Assembly: GCA_021786915.1 (NCBI GenBank)
Contig: JAJYMP010000625.1
Span: forward strand, 1 to 6,445
Length of the DNA stretch: 6,445 nt
Reading direction: 5' to 3'
DNA from: Chloroflexota bacterium
GTDB taxonomy: Bacteria > Chloroflexota > Limnocylindria > Limnocylindrales > CSP1-4
Under the pieces are notes generated by a model. The model made no database searches and was not told the origin of the DNA. It worked only from the letters and a program-made list of their open reading frames with translations. Within the stretch, counting starts at the first letter, position 1; every line of letters starts with the position of its first letter. Positions 1 to 6,121 of this stretch are shown here, one piece after another. The position numbers and the translations under genes were made by a program.

Positions 1-427
1 AGCCTGGGGTTTCCGGTGCAACGTGGCTGGGGATGCCGCCAGGGAAGGAGAACTGCCGGAACAGCTTGCGCAGGCCCTCGGCGTCGCGCGTGATCGACGG
101 GTAGACCTCGGAGTAGGTCCCCTCGAGGTAGGCGTTGGCGACGATGCCCGGACCGCCGTGCCCGGGGCCGATCACGTAGATGGCGTTGAGGTCCCAGGCA
201 CGGATGACCCGGTTCATGTGGACGTAGATCATGTTGAGGCCCGGCGTCGTGCCCCAGTGGCCGAGCAGTCGGGGCTTGACGTGCTCGGGGAGCAGCGGCT
301 CGCGGAGCAGCGGGTTGTCGAGCAGGTAGATCTGGCCCACCGAGAGGTAGTTGGCCGCGCGCCACCAGGCGTCGATCAGCCGCAGCTCGTCGCCCGTGAG
401 TGGGTTGGCCTGGGTAGCGACGACCAT
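1..427 (-). CDS. xfp: Phosphoketolase, N-terminal fragment (cut by window edge)
   Basis: Thiamine-diphosphate enzyme that splits xylulose-5-phosphate (often also fructose-6-phosphate) with inorganic phosphate into acetyl-phosphate and an aldose phosphate, in the cytoplasm. Only the first 142 residues of a family usually near 800 aa are present; the rest lies beyond the left edge. Visible family motifs are [15 protein letters not shown] (28-42), [15 protein letters not shown] (51-65), GPGHGGPG (87-94), [10 protein letters not shown] (101-110) and [16 protein letters not shown] (127-142). His57, His90 and His135 have the same spacing (33 and 45) as the active-site histidines I recall from bifidobacterial phosphoketolase (His64, His97, His142), so the active-site part seen is intact. 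The ATG at 427 is supported by a GGAGGA ribosome-binding site 8 bases upstream and by the usual short N-terminus of the family. It is divergent from the ETF operon, and acetate kinase or phosphotransacetylase genes are not visible. The identification is firm; substrate preference (Xu5P only or dual) cannot be told from this part. Confidence 0.95.
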   Translation of the reverse strand, partial: MVVATQANPLTGDELRLIDAWWRAANYLSVGQIYLLDNPLLREPLLPEHVKPRLLGHWGTTPGLNMIYVHMNRVIRAWDLNAIYVIGPGHGGPGIVANAYLEGTYSEVYPSITRDAEGLRKLFRQFSFPGGIPSHVAPETPG

Positions 428-435
428 GGCTGGAT

Positions 436-441
436 TCCTCC
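436..441 (-). promoter_or_regulatory. Shine-Dalgarno site of the phosphoketolase gene
   Basis: GGAGGA on the minus strand, 8 bases before the ATG at 427. It is a near-perfect ribosome-binding site and fixes the start. It is much stronger than the site before the divergent ETF gene, which has only AGG four bases from its ATG. Confidence 0.75.
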
Positions 442-458
442 GCTGTGCTTCGCACGGC
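442..458 (-). promoter_or_regulatory. Small hairpin abutting the phosphoketolase ribosome-binding site
   Basis: On the minus strand the leader can fold as GTGC-GAA-GCAC, with a further GC/GC pair outside one mismatch, immediately 5' of the GGAGGA site. The stem is short (4 bp perfect, up to 6 bp with one mismatch). It may be a chance fold in GC-rich DNA or a minor translation or stability element. No riboswitch family is recognised. Confidence 0.25.
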
Positions 459-771
459 CTAGCGTACGCGCGGCGTGTTTCCCGGGCGATTCCGTCCGCC
501 GTCGCCACATCACTCGTCCGCGCCGAATGTCTTCCCGGCGCCCGCGCGAGCGGTGGACAGGCCGTGCCGCCGGAAGCCGCAACCGCGTGTCGTCGACGGC
601 AACAAGCCCAACTCCCCTCCCGACCGATCTGGCATCCGCCGACGCTGCAGTTCAAGGGGCCCGGCCCGCACGGCCGTCCGGCCGGGTCGCGCGGACCAGA
701 TGGCCGGTCGTGCAGGGGCTGCTTCGCCCGAAAGCACGGGACGGACGTGGGGGGACCGGCGCCGCCCCGCC

Positions 772-844
772 TTGATACCGTCAATCGGTCCGGGTCGTTG
801 AAGCGGCCGGTCAGCGCGTCCCTCGGCGCAGTCAACTCGTCAAC
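772..844 (+). promoter_or_regulatory. Cluster of GTCAA/TTGA half-sites upstream of the ETF operon
   Basis: TTGA (772-775) and TCAA (781-784) form an inverted pair with a 5-base spacer. A further TTGA lies at 798-801, and two direct GTCAAC copies lie at 831-836 and 839-844, 8 bases apart. The whole cluster ends 34 bases before the EtfB start. The first pair resembles an FNR/CRP-type site (TTGAT-N4-ATCAA) but has one base too few between the half-sites, so I do not assign it to that family. In GC-rich DNA these AT-containing words stand out, which makes regulator binding or promoter function plausible. No matching regulator gene is in the window. Confidence 0.3.
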
Positions 845-878
845 GCCGCCTTCGTGCGGCCCGCCCCCGGTAGGTGCC

Positions 879-2771
879 ATGCACTGCATCGTCCTCGTCA
901 AGCAGGTTCCGGACGTCAGCAACATCCCCGAAGACGCATGGGACCGGGAGAAGGGCACGCTCCGCCGCGGCCTCCTCGACAGCGTCCTCAACCCCCTCGA
1001 CCTCCACGCCCTCAGCTTCGCCCGACGCATCACGGCGGGCGATCCCGACAGCAGGACGGTGTACCTGACGATGGGGCCGCCGCAGGCGCGCGACGTGCTG
1101 CTCGACTGCATCTCCCGGGCGCCGGGCGAGGCCGTGCTGCTCACCGACCGATCCCTCGGCGGCGCTGACACGGTCTCGACCGCCTACTCGCTGGCCCAGG
1201 CGATTCGCCGCATCGAGCGCGAGTTGTTCGGCGGCAGCCGCGAGTACGTGATCGTCACGGGCATGCAGTCCGTGGACGGCGACACTGCACAGGTCCCGCC
1301 CCAGCTCGCCGAGGACCTCGGCGTGGACCAGGTGGCGTACGCCCAGGACGTCCACACGGAGCCGGCGCTCACGTTCCGGCGCATCGGCGCGGCCGGCACG
1401 GAGGACGTCGTCCCGGGGCGCTTCCCGGTCGTGGTGACCGTGACCGCCTGCACGGACACGCTGTATGCGGGCTTCCACGCCGCGCGCGCGGCGCGAAGCG
1501 CCACGATCCACACCTGGAGCGCCGCCGACGTCGAGGCGAAGCCCGACCGCGTGGGCCTCAAGGGCTCGCGGACCACCGTGTACCGCATCTTCTCGCCGTC
1601 CGAGGACCGCGCGAAGCAGTGCGAGATGGTGAGCGACCCGGCGGACCTGTTGCGCAAGGTCCAGGCGAAGTACCGCCTCGCCAGCGGCGGGCCCGCGGCC
1701 CACGAGGAGGGCGCCTACGCGCTCGACGGCCGCGAGCCCTCGTACCGCGGCGAGTTCTGGGTCCTCGCCGAGCGCGAGGGCGACGGCATCAAGTCGGTCT
1801 CGCTCGAGCTGCTGGGCAAGAGCCGCGAGCTGGCGGCGTTCCTGGGCGAGAAGGTGGGCGTGGTCCTGGCCTGCGACGTCGCGGGCGACCTGCCCGCCGA
1901 GCTGATCGCCCACGGCGCGGACGTCGTGTACGCCATCGAGCACCCGATGCTCGCCACGTTCTCGCCCGTCCCGTTCAAGAGCGCGATCGCCGCGGTGGTC
2001 CGCGAGCGCCACCCGCAGGTGATGCTGTTCGGCGCCACGCCCATGGGCCGAGAGCTGGCCCCCCGAGTCGCGTACGCCTGTGACTCGGGGCTCACCGCCG
2101 ACTGCACTAAGCTCGAGATCGGCGACCACACCAAGGGCGGCAACGCCCTGGTCGGGATCCTCAAGCAGACCCGGCCGGCGCTGGGCGGCAACATCATGGC
2201 CACGATCATGACCAAGGACTCGCCCACCCAGATGGCCACCGTCCGCCCGGGCGTGTTCAAGGTGCCGGCGCGCGACGACACGCGCACGGGGGACGTCGTG
2301 CGCATCACGCCGGACCTCGGGGCGGACCTCGTGGGCGCCCAGGTGACGCCGGTCGAGTCGTTCGTGTCCAAGGTGAACATCCGGGACGCCAAGATCATCG
2401 TCTCGGGCGGGCACGGGATCCGCACCCGCGCGGACTTCGACCGCCTGCTCCAGCCGCTCGCAGAGAGCCTCGGCGACATGCTCGGTGACGGCGCCAAGGT
2501 GGCCGCCAGCCGACACGCCGTCGAGGACGGCTTCCGCACCCACGACTACCAGGTTGGCCAGACCGGCCAGACCGTGGCCCCCAAGCTCTACGTGGCCGTC
2601 GGCATCTCGGGCGCCGTGCAGCACGTGTCGGGCATGCAGATGTCGGACACCGTGATCGCCATCAACAAGGATCCGAGGGCCCGGATCTTCAACTACGCGG
2701 ACTTCGGCATCGTCGGCGATCTCGAGACGGTCGTCCCACAGCTGACTCGCGCGGCGCAGGAGGCCAAGTGA
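879..2771 (+). CDS. etfBA: Fused electron transfer flavoprotein, EtfB-EtfA (beta-alpha) polypeptide
   Basis: A 630-residue fusion of both ETF subunits, normally separate proteins of about 260 and 320 aa. Residues 1 to about 265 are EtfB: VKQVPD (7-12), NPLDLHAL (38-45), [20 protein letters not shown] (128-147) and AYAQDV (153-158). A linker of about 25 residues (about 266-290) follows. Residues from about 291 are EtfA, starting GEFWVLAE, with FAD-domain motifs GRELAPRVA (390-398), SGLTADCT (403-410), GGNIMATI (436-443), RPGVF (456-460), SGGHGI (509-514), [20 protein letters not shown] (558-577) and AINKD (594-598). ETF is a soluble FAD protein that collects electrons and hands them to a membrane quinone reductase, which is the next gene. 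DGDTAQ (133-138) is the form I know from bifurcating FixA/EtfB; canonical ETFs have a DDD-like, AMP-binding version. This predicts two FADs and NADH use, but it is inference. The ATG at 879 is chosen because homology begins at once ([12 protein letters not shown]); its ribosome-binding site is weak (AGG, 4-base spacer). The frame stays open upstream by chance. No frameshift or missing block is seen. Identification as an ETF fusion is very secure. Confidence 0.95.
   Translation: MHCIVLVKQVPDVSNIPEDAWDREKGTLRRGLLDSVLNPLDLHALSFARRITAGDPDSRTVYLTMGPPQARDVLLDCISRAPGEAVLLTDRSLGGADTVSTAYSLAQAIRRIERELFGGSREYVIVTGMQSVDGDTAQVPPQLAEDLGVDQVAYAQDVHTEPALTFRRIGAAGTEDVVPGRFPVVVTVTACTDTLYAGFHAARAARSATIHTWSAADVEAKPDRVGLKGSRTTVYRIFSPSEDRAKQCEMVSDPADLLRKVQAKYRLASGGPAAHEEGAYALDGREPSYRGEFWVLAEREGDGIKSVSLELLGKSRELAAFLGEKVGVVLACDVAGDLPAELIAHGADVVYAIEHPMLATFSPVPFKSAIAAVVRERHPQVMLFGATPMGRELAPRVAYACDSGLTADCTKLEIGDHTKGGNALVGILKQTRPALGGNIMATIMTKDSPTQMATVRPGVFKVPARDDTRTGDVVRITPDLGADLVGAQVTPVESFVSKVNIRDAKIIVSGGHGIRTRADFDRLLQPLAESLGDMLGDGAKVAASRHAVEDGFRTHDYQVGQTGQTVAPKLYVAVGISGAVQHVSGMQMSDTVIAINKDPRARIFNYADFGIVGDLETVVPQLTRAAQEAK
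2758..2763 (+). promoter_or_regulatory. Internal Shine-Dalgarno site for the second ETF gene
   Basis: AGGAGG inside the last codons of etfBA, 7 bases before the ATG at 2771. A GTG at 2768 in the same frame is only 4 bases away, so the ATG is the better start. It supports coupled translation of the two genes at a TGATG stop/start overlap. Confidence 0.75.
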
Positions 2772-4351
2772 TGGACGGCATCGACATCCTGATCGTCGGC
2801 GCCGGGCCCGCTGGTCTCGCGGCCGGCATCCGCGCCAAGCAGGCCGCCAAGGACGCGGGCCGCGAGCTCGCCGTGGCCGTCATCGACAAGGCGCCCGCCC
2901 CCGGCAACCACGTGCTGTCGGGCGCCGCCTTCGAGCCGGCCGTCCTCGACGACCTGCTCCCCGGCTGGCGCCAGGTCCGCCACGCGTTCACCGACACGAT
3001 GGTCCCGGTCGAGCGCGAGGACATGATGTTCCTCCGCCGGAAGGGCGCGAACCGGATCCCGCCGGCCGTCGTGCCGTCGCGGATGCACCACACGGGCGAC
3101 GTGATCATCTCGGCCAGCCGCCTCGCCCAGTTCCTCGCGGAGCAGGCGGCGAAGGTCGGCGTCGAGCTCTACCACGGGTACACGGCGCGGTCCCTGATCG
3201 TGGAGGACGGTGCCTTGCGCGGCGTCCGCCTCGCCGAGGTCGGCCTCCGCGCGGACGGCACGCCCAAGGCCAACCACATCCCTTCCGAGGAGGTCCGCGC
3301 ACCGGTCACGATCCTCGCCGACGGGACGCACAGCGTGCTGTCGGGGCAGTTCGCCGAGCAGTTCGGCGGCGGCGAGCCCCAGACCCTCTCGCTGGGCATG
3401 AAGGCCATCGTCCAGTTCCCCGAGGCGAGCCCGTTCGGCAACAACCGGGTGATGCACACGCTGGGCTACCCGCTGCCGCCCTCGGTGTTCGGCGGCGGGT
3501 TCCTCTACTCCCTGGGCGAGAAGACGGTGGCCGTGGGCCTGATCCTGGGCCTCGACTGGAAGTACGGCGACCTCAACCCGCAGCGCGAGTTCGAGACCTT
3601 CCGGGCCCACCCCTACGTCAGCCGGCTCCTCAAGGGCGGCGTGGTCGTGGCCACGGGGGCGAAGACCATCCCCGAGGGCGGCCTCGCGTCGATCGGCACG
3701 CTCTCGGCGCCGGGCGGGATGGTTGTCGGCGACGGCGCGGGCTTCGTCAACATGGAGAAGATCAAGGGCATCCACTACGCGATCCGGTCGGGCATGTGCG
3801 CGGCCGAGACCGCGGTGGACGCGCTGGGCCAGAACGGGACGGTGGGCTCGCTCGACGGGTATCGCGCCAAGCTCGAGGCTGTGGGCGTGCTCGCCGACAT
3901 GCGCCACGCTCGGAACTACCGCCAGGTGTTCGCGAAGGGCGGGCTCCTCCTCGGCACGCCGCTGTCACTGGTGTCGTCGGCGATCCCCAAGCAGCTCGGC
4001 CACCACCGAGACGGAGCGGCGACCAAGAAGGGGGCCCGCCTCAACCGGCCGGACCCGGGCCGCATGGACGGCGCCACGTTCGTCGCCCTGACTGGCACGC
4101 TCCACCGCGAGGACGAGCCGTCCCACATCACCATCAAGGACCCGGCGCAGTGCGTCTCCTGCGAGGCCGACTACGCGAACGCCTGCACGCACTTCTGCCC
4201 GGGCCAGGTGTACCGCTGGGACGGCGACAAGATCGTCCTGTCGCCCTCGAACTGCCTCCACTGCATGAGCTGCACGGTCAAGTGCCCAACGCTCAACATC
4301 GACTGGGTGCCGCCGGAGGGCGGCGAGGGGCCGCACTACAAGCAGCTCTGA
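2771..4351 (+). CDS. fixCX: ETF:quinone oxidoreductase with ferredoxin tail (EtfC-EtfX / FixCX type)
   Basis: A 526-residue flavoprotein that takes electrons from ETF and reduces membrane quinone, probably as a monotopic protein at the inner face of the cytoplasmic membrane. N-terminal FAD site GAGPAGLAAG (10-19), then the ETF-QO hallmark HVLSGAAFEP (47-56). Mid-protein GLILGLDWKYGDLNP (256-270) and PEGGLASIG (301-309) follow; the second FAD motif is VVGDGAGFVN (318-327), with KIKGIHYAIRSG (330-341) after it. The C-terminal ferredoxin part, from about 450, has cysteines at 461, 464, 472, 476 and 495, 498, 501, 505, ending in PPEGGEGPHY. Human-type ETF-QO needs only four (equivalent to 476, 495, 498, 501); the other four fit a second [4Fe-4S] cluster, as in EtfX of EtfABCX complexes. 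Length and order match ETF-QO, with FixC and FixX parts in one chain. It overlaps etfBA by one base (TGATG), so the two are surely co-transcribed. A GTG at 2768 would add one residue. Whether the complex bifurcates electrons or only feeds quinone is not settled by sequence. Confidence 0.93.
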   Translation: MDGIDILIVGAGPAGLAAGIRAKQAAKDAGRELAVAVIDKAPAPGNHVLSGAAFEPAVLDDLLPGWRQVRHAFTDTMVPVEREDMMFLRRKGANRIPPAVVPSRMHHTGDVIISASRLAQFLAEQAAKVGVELYHGYTARSLIVEDGALRGVRLAEVGLRADGTPKANHIPSEEVRAPVTILADGTHSVLSGQFAEQFGGGEPQTLSLGMKAIVQFPEASPFGNNRVMHTLGYPLPPSVFGGGFLYSLGEKTVAVGLILGLDWKYGDLNPQREFETFRAHPYVSRLLKGGVVVATGAKTIPEGGLASIGTLSAPGGMVVGDGAGFVNMEKIKGIHYAIRSGMCAAETAVDALGQNGTVGSLDGYRAKLEAVGVLADMRHARNYRQVFAKGGLLLGTPLSLVSSAIPKQLGHHRDGAATKKGARLNRPDPGRMDGATFVALTGTLHREDEPSHITIKDPAQCVSCEADYANACTHFCPGQVYRWDGDKIVLSPSNCLHCMSCTVKCPTLNIDWVPPEGGEGPHYKQL

Positions 4352-4368
4352 GGCAGCTCTGGGCGAAG

Positions 4369-4394
4369 CGAGGGCCCGGGCGCCCGGGCCCTCG
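4369..4394. terminator. Perfect 26-base palindrome between convergent genes, probable bidirectional terminator
   Basis: The 13-base arm CGAGGGCCCGGGC is followed directly by its exact complement, giving a gap-free palindrome 18 bases after the ETF operon stop and 62 bases before the stop of the convergent gene. As RNA it would form a very stable all-GC-rich stem with a tiny loop. There is no T-run on either side, so it is not a classical intrinsic terminator; L-shaped or hairpin-only terminators, or a 3'-end stabiliser, are the likely roles. Its place in a 105-base convergent gap supports use from both sides. Confidence 0.6.
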
Positions 4395-4456
4395 ACGATG
4401 GCCACGCGCGCCGCCGCCTGACGACGACCTCCGCCACCCACGGGAGGCCGCCGGCC

Positions 4457-6121
4457 CTACCGCGTCGCTTTGACCCCAAGCCACGCCATGACGTTGCGGG
4501 TGAAGCGGTCGAATGACGCATGAGTCACGCCAACCGAGTAGTGGCCGTCGAGGACGGCCCCGAAGATGAAGGTGCCGGCGTCGAACACTCGCCCGCCCGC
4601 GGGGGACGTGCGCACGGTCATGGTCCCGGTCAGGGTCGTGCCGGTCGTGAGATACGGCGCTGTCCCGGTCGAGATGGCGACCCCACCGGCCGCCGTCGAC
4701 GCGTTGTCCGCTTCGCCCAACAGCAGACCCGACAGCCTGGTGCCCCTGCGCCAGCCGGTCCCGTAGAGGGCCCATGTGGGCGCGGCGGCGGTGATGACGG
4801 CATCGTGGCGTGTATGGCCACCGTCGACGATGCCCGAGTACATCGAGCCGAACAGGCTCGTTTCCGGCCGATCGACGACGGACGACCGCCACAGGCACGT
4901 GGCCAGGGCCGGCGTGGCGGCCGCCAGCGGGTCGGCTGCGCAGTTCTTGTACGACAGGACGTCCCACGGGCGGGCATTGCCGTGGGGGCCCGCGACGAGC
5001 CTCGTCTGCCAGTAGAACGAGTTGGCGCCCAGGACGGCCACGTTCATGTCGCCGACTGCATTCACGTGCTGGTCCACCCAGTTGAACAACGAGGCCGGCA
5101 CGTACTCCGTGTGCTGGGGCAGCACCAGCACACGCGGGGCGGCGGCCGGCGGGCGCATGGAGAGGTCGTAGTCGGTGGTGTACGCGAGGGGGTAGCCGTG
5201 CGACTGGAGCCACACGAGGATCCGGCGGTCGTAGGCGGGGAACATCCCGAAACCGCCGTCCTGCCGATAGGGGCGGTCGAACGAGACCTGGTACGCGCGC
5301 AGTTTCGTGTAGAAGCTCGCCCCGCCCCAGTCGTTGTACGCCTCGTAGTCCATCACGGGGAGCACGAAGAGCGCGGCCGAGCGGGACGCCACCGGCGTCC
5401 GGACCACGAACACCGTGCCGCTCGAGCGCCCGATCGAGTCGACGGCATCGACCGTGTAGACGCCGGGCCGCCAGCCAGTGGTCGGGATCGAGATCGTCGC
5501 CGGCCAATTGGCGCGGACTGTGTGCATCACGGCGTCGATGGTTCGGCGAGCGCGGTAGTCGTGCCCGGCGATGCCGGATCGCCGGTACACGATCGCCGGC
5601 GACGCACCTTCGCGGGTGACGGAGATCGCGTAGGACCTCGCATTGGTCGAGGTGTGCAGCACGAGCTTCTGGCCCGGTAGGACAGACGGCTGATCGGGGT
5701 ACACCTGGATCCGTCCGTCGTCGGGTGACAGGTACGTGAACGAGGGGTCGAGCCCCTCATCCCCGTCATCGCCGATGTCGCCTTCCACGGGCGGCTGCGA
5801 AGCAAGCCCTGAGGGCTGTGGAACGACGGGGAGCTGCGACGAGGGCGCGTCCAAGGTGGCCGTCGGTGCCTCCGAGGCGGCCGATGCCTCTGGCGCCGGG
5901 AACTGCCACGAGGGCGCCTGAGCCCCGCCCGGCGAGGACAGCGCGACGACGATCGCGAGCGCGGCGGCGGCGATCGATCCTCCGGCCCATCTGCGCCACG
6001 GCGCGGGTACGCCGTCGTCCTGGGGCTGGGTCATCTCGGGCGCTGAATCGAGCGGCGCGCCAGGCGGCATGCCATGGGGCGCGGGGCAGGCGGGCTCGTA
6101 GCTCAGGGTCGGTTCCCCCAT
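4457..6121 (-). CDS. Membrane-anchored N,N-dimethylformamidase beta-subunit-like protein
   Basis: A 554-residue protein (from the ATG at 6121) of unknown substrate. Order: a proline-rich, probably cytoplasmic N-terminus of about 42 residues; RR then one hydrophobic span WAGGSIAAAALAIVVALSS (45-63), a signal anchor or uncleaved signal; a Pro/Ala/Ser and acidic linker (64-126); an Ig-like beta domain (about 136-242, ending GWRPGVYTVDAVDS...VFVVR); and a domain like the C-terminal part of dimethylformamidase large subunits (about 248-550). Motifs of the latter are AYNDWGGASFY (261-271), VSFDRPY (279-285), YTTDYDL (314-320), QHTEY (336-340), LGANSFYW (364-371), GGRVFDAGTFIFGAVL (509-524) and RNVMAWL (542-548). 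Tyr222, Tyr262 and Glu339 could be the two-Tyr-one-Glu iron site described for Paracoccus dimethylformamidase, with His337 beside it. Cys394 and Cys409 could form a disulfide outside the cell. An ATG at 6310 would add 63 residues and has a weak GAGG site, but that stretch lacks the G/C third-position bias and contains a dyad, so 6121 is preferred; 6034 is also possible. No small amidase subunit is nearby, so true formamidase activity is doubtful. Confidence 0.8.
   Translation of the reverse strand: MGEPTLSYEPACPAPHGMPPGAPLDSAPEMTQPQDDGVPAPWRRWAGGSIAAAALAIVVALSSPGGAQAPSWQFPAPEASAASEAPTATLDAPSSQLPVVPQPSGLASQPPVEGDIGDDGDEGLDPSFTYLSPDDGRIQVYPDQPSVLPGQKLVLHTSTNARSYAISVTREGASPAIVYRRSGIAGHDYRARRTIDAVMHTVRANWPATISIPTTGWRPGVYTVDAVDSIGRSSGTVFVVRTPVASRSAALFVLPVMDYEAYNDWGGASFYTKLRAYQVSFDRPYRQDGGFGMFPAYDRRILVWLQSHGYPLAYTTDYDLSMRPPAAAPRVLVLPQHTEYVPASLFNWVDQHVNAVGDMNVAVLGANSFYWQTRLVAGPHGNARPWDVLSYKNCAADPLAAATPALATCLWRSSVVDRPETSLFGSMYSGIVDGGHTRHDAVITAAAPTWALYGTGWRRGTRLSGLLLGEADNASTAAGGVAISTGTAPYLTTGTTLTGTMTVRTSPAGGRVFDAGTFIFGAVLDGHYSVGVTHASFDRFTRNVMAWLGVKATR

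Larger units (their letters stand above)
428..878. other. Divergent intergenic control region, no credible gene
   Basis: 451 bases between the divergent starts of phosphoketolase and the ETF operon. All frames that stay open here have mixed third-position bases and arginine/proline/serine-rich nonsense translations, and none resembles a known family; the plus-strand frame that runs into EtfB has no plausible start before 879. The region should contain promoters for both directions, but I could not find a convincing -35/-10 pair for either. It holds a GC-rich inverted repeat (CCCGGCC at 660-666 with GGCCGGG at 680-686) that could fold but is of a kind common at this base composition, and a cluster of GTCAA/TTGA words at 772-844 listed separately. 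Confidence 0.6.

Noticed and set aside
351..878. In-frame open extension of the ETF gene toward 351, adding 176 residues.
   Set aside because: The extra sequence has no family similarity or coding bias, overlaps the phosphoketolase gene on the other strand, and EtfB homology starts exactly at the ATG at 879.
1478..1493. 16-base CG-only palindrome in the EtfB coding region.
   Set aside because: It encodes the Ala/Arg-rich stretch HAARAA and is explained by low-complexity GC codons.
2559..2577. Tandem GGCCAGACC repeat.
   Set aside because: It encodes the conserved QTGQT of the EtfA FAD-binding motif, so protein sequence explains it.
840..2624. Long minus-strand open frame (594 codons) opposite the ETF fusion.
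   Set aside because: It is an antisense shadow caused by high GC; its translation is rich in Arg, Ala, Val and His with no family motif, while the plus strand encodes an unmistakable ETF.
4342..4361. Direct repeat GCAGCTCTG spanning the stop codon of the second ETF gene.
   Set aside because: Only two 9-base copies; probably a small duplication at the gene end with no evident function.
4293..5507. Minus-strand open frame of 404 codons.
   Set aside because: Out-of-frame shadow of the dimethylformamidase-like gene, which has real domain motifs in its own frame.
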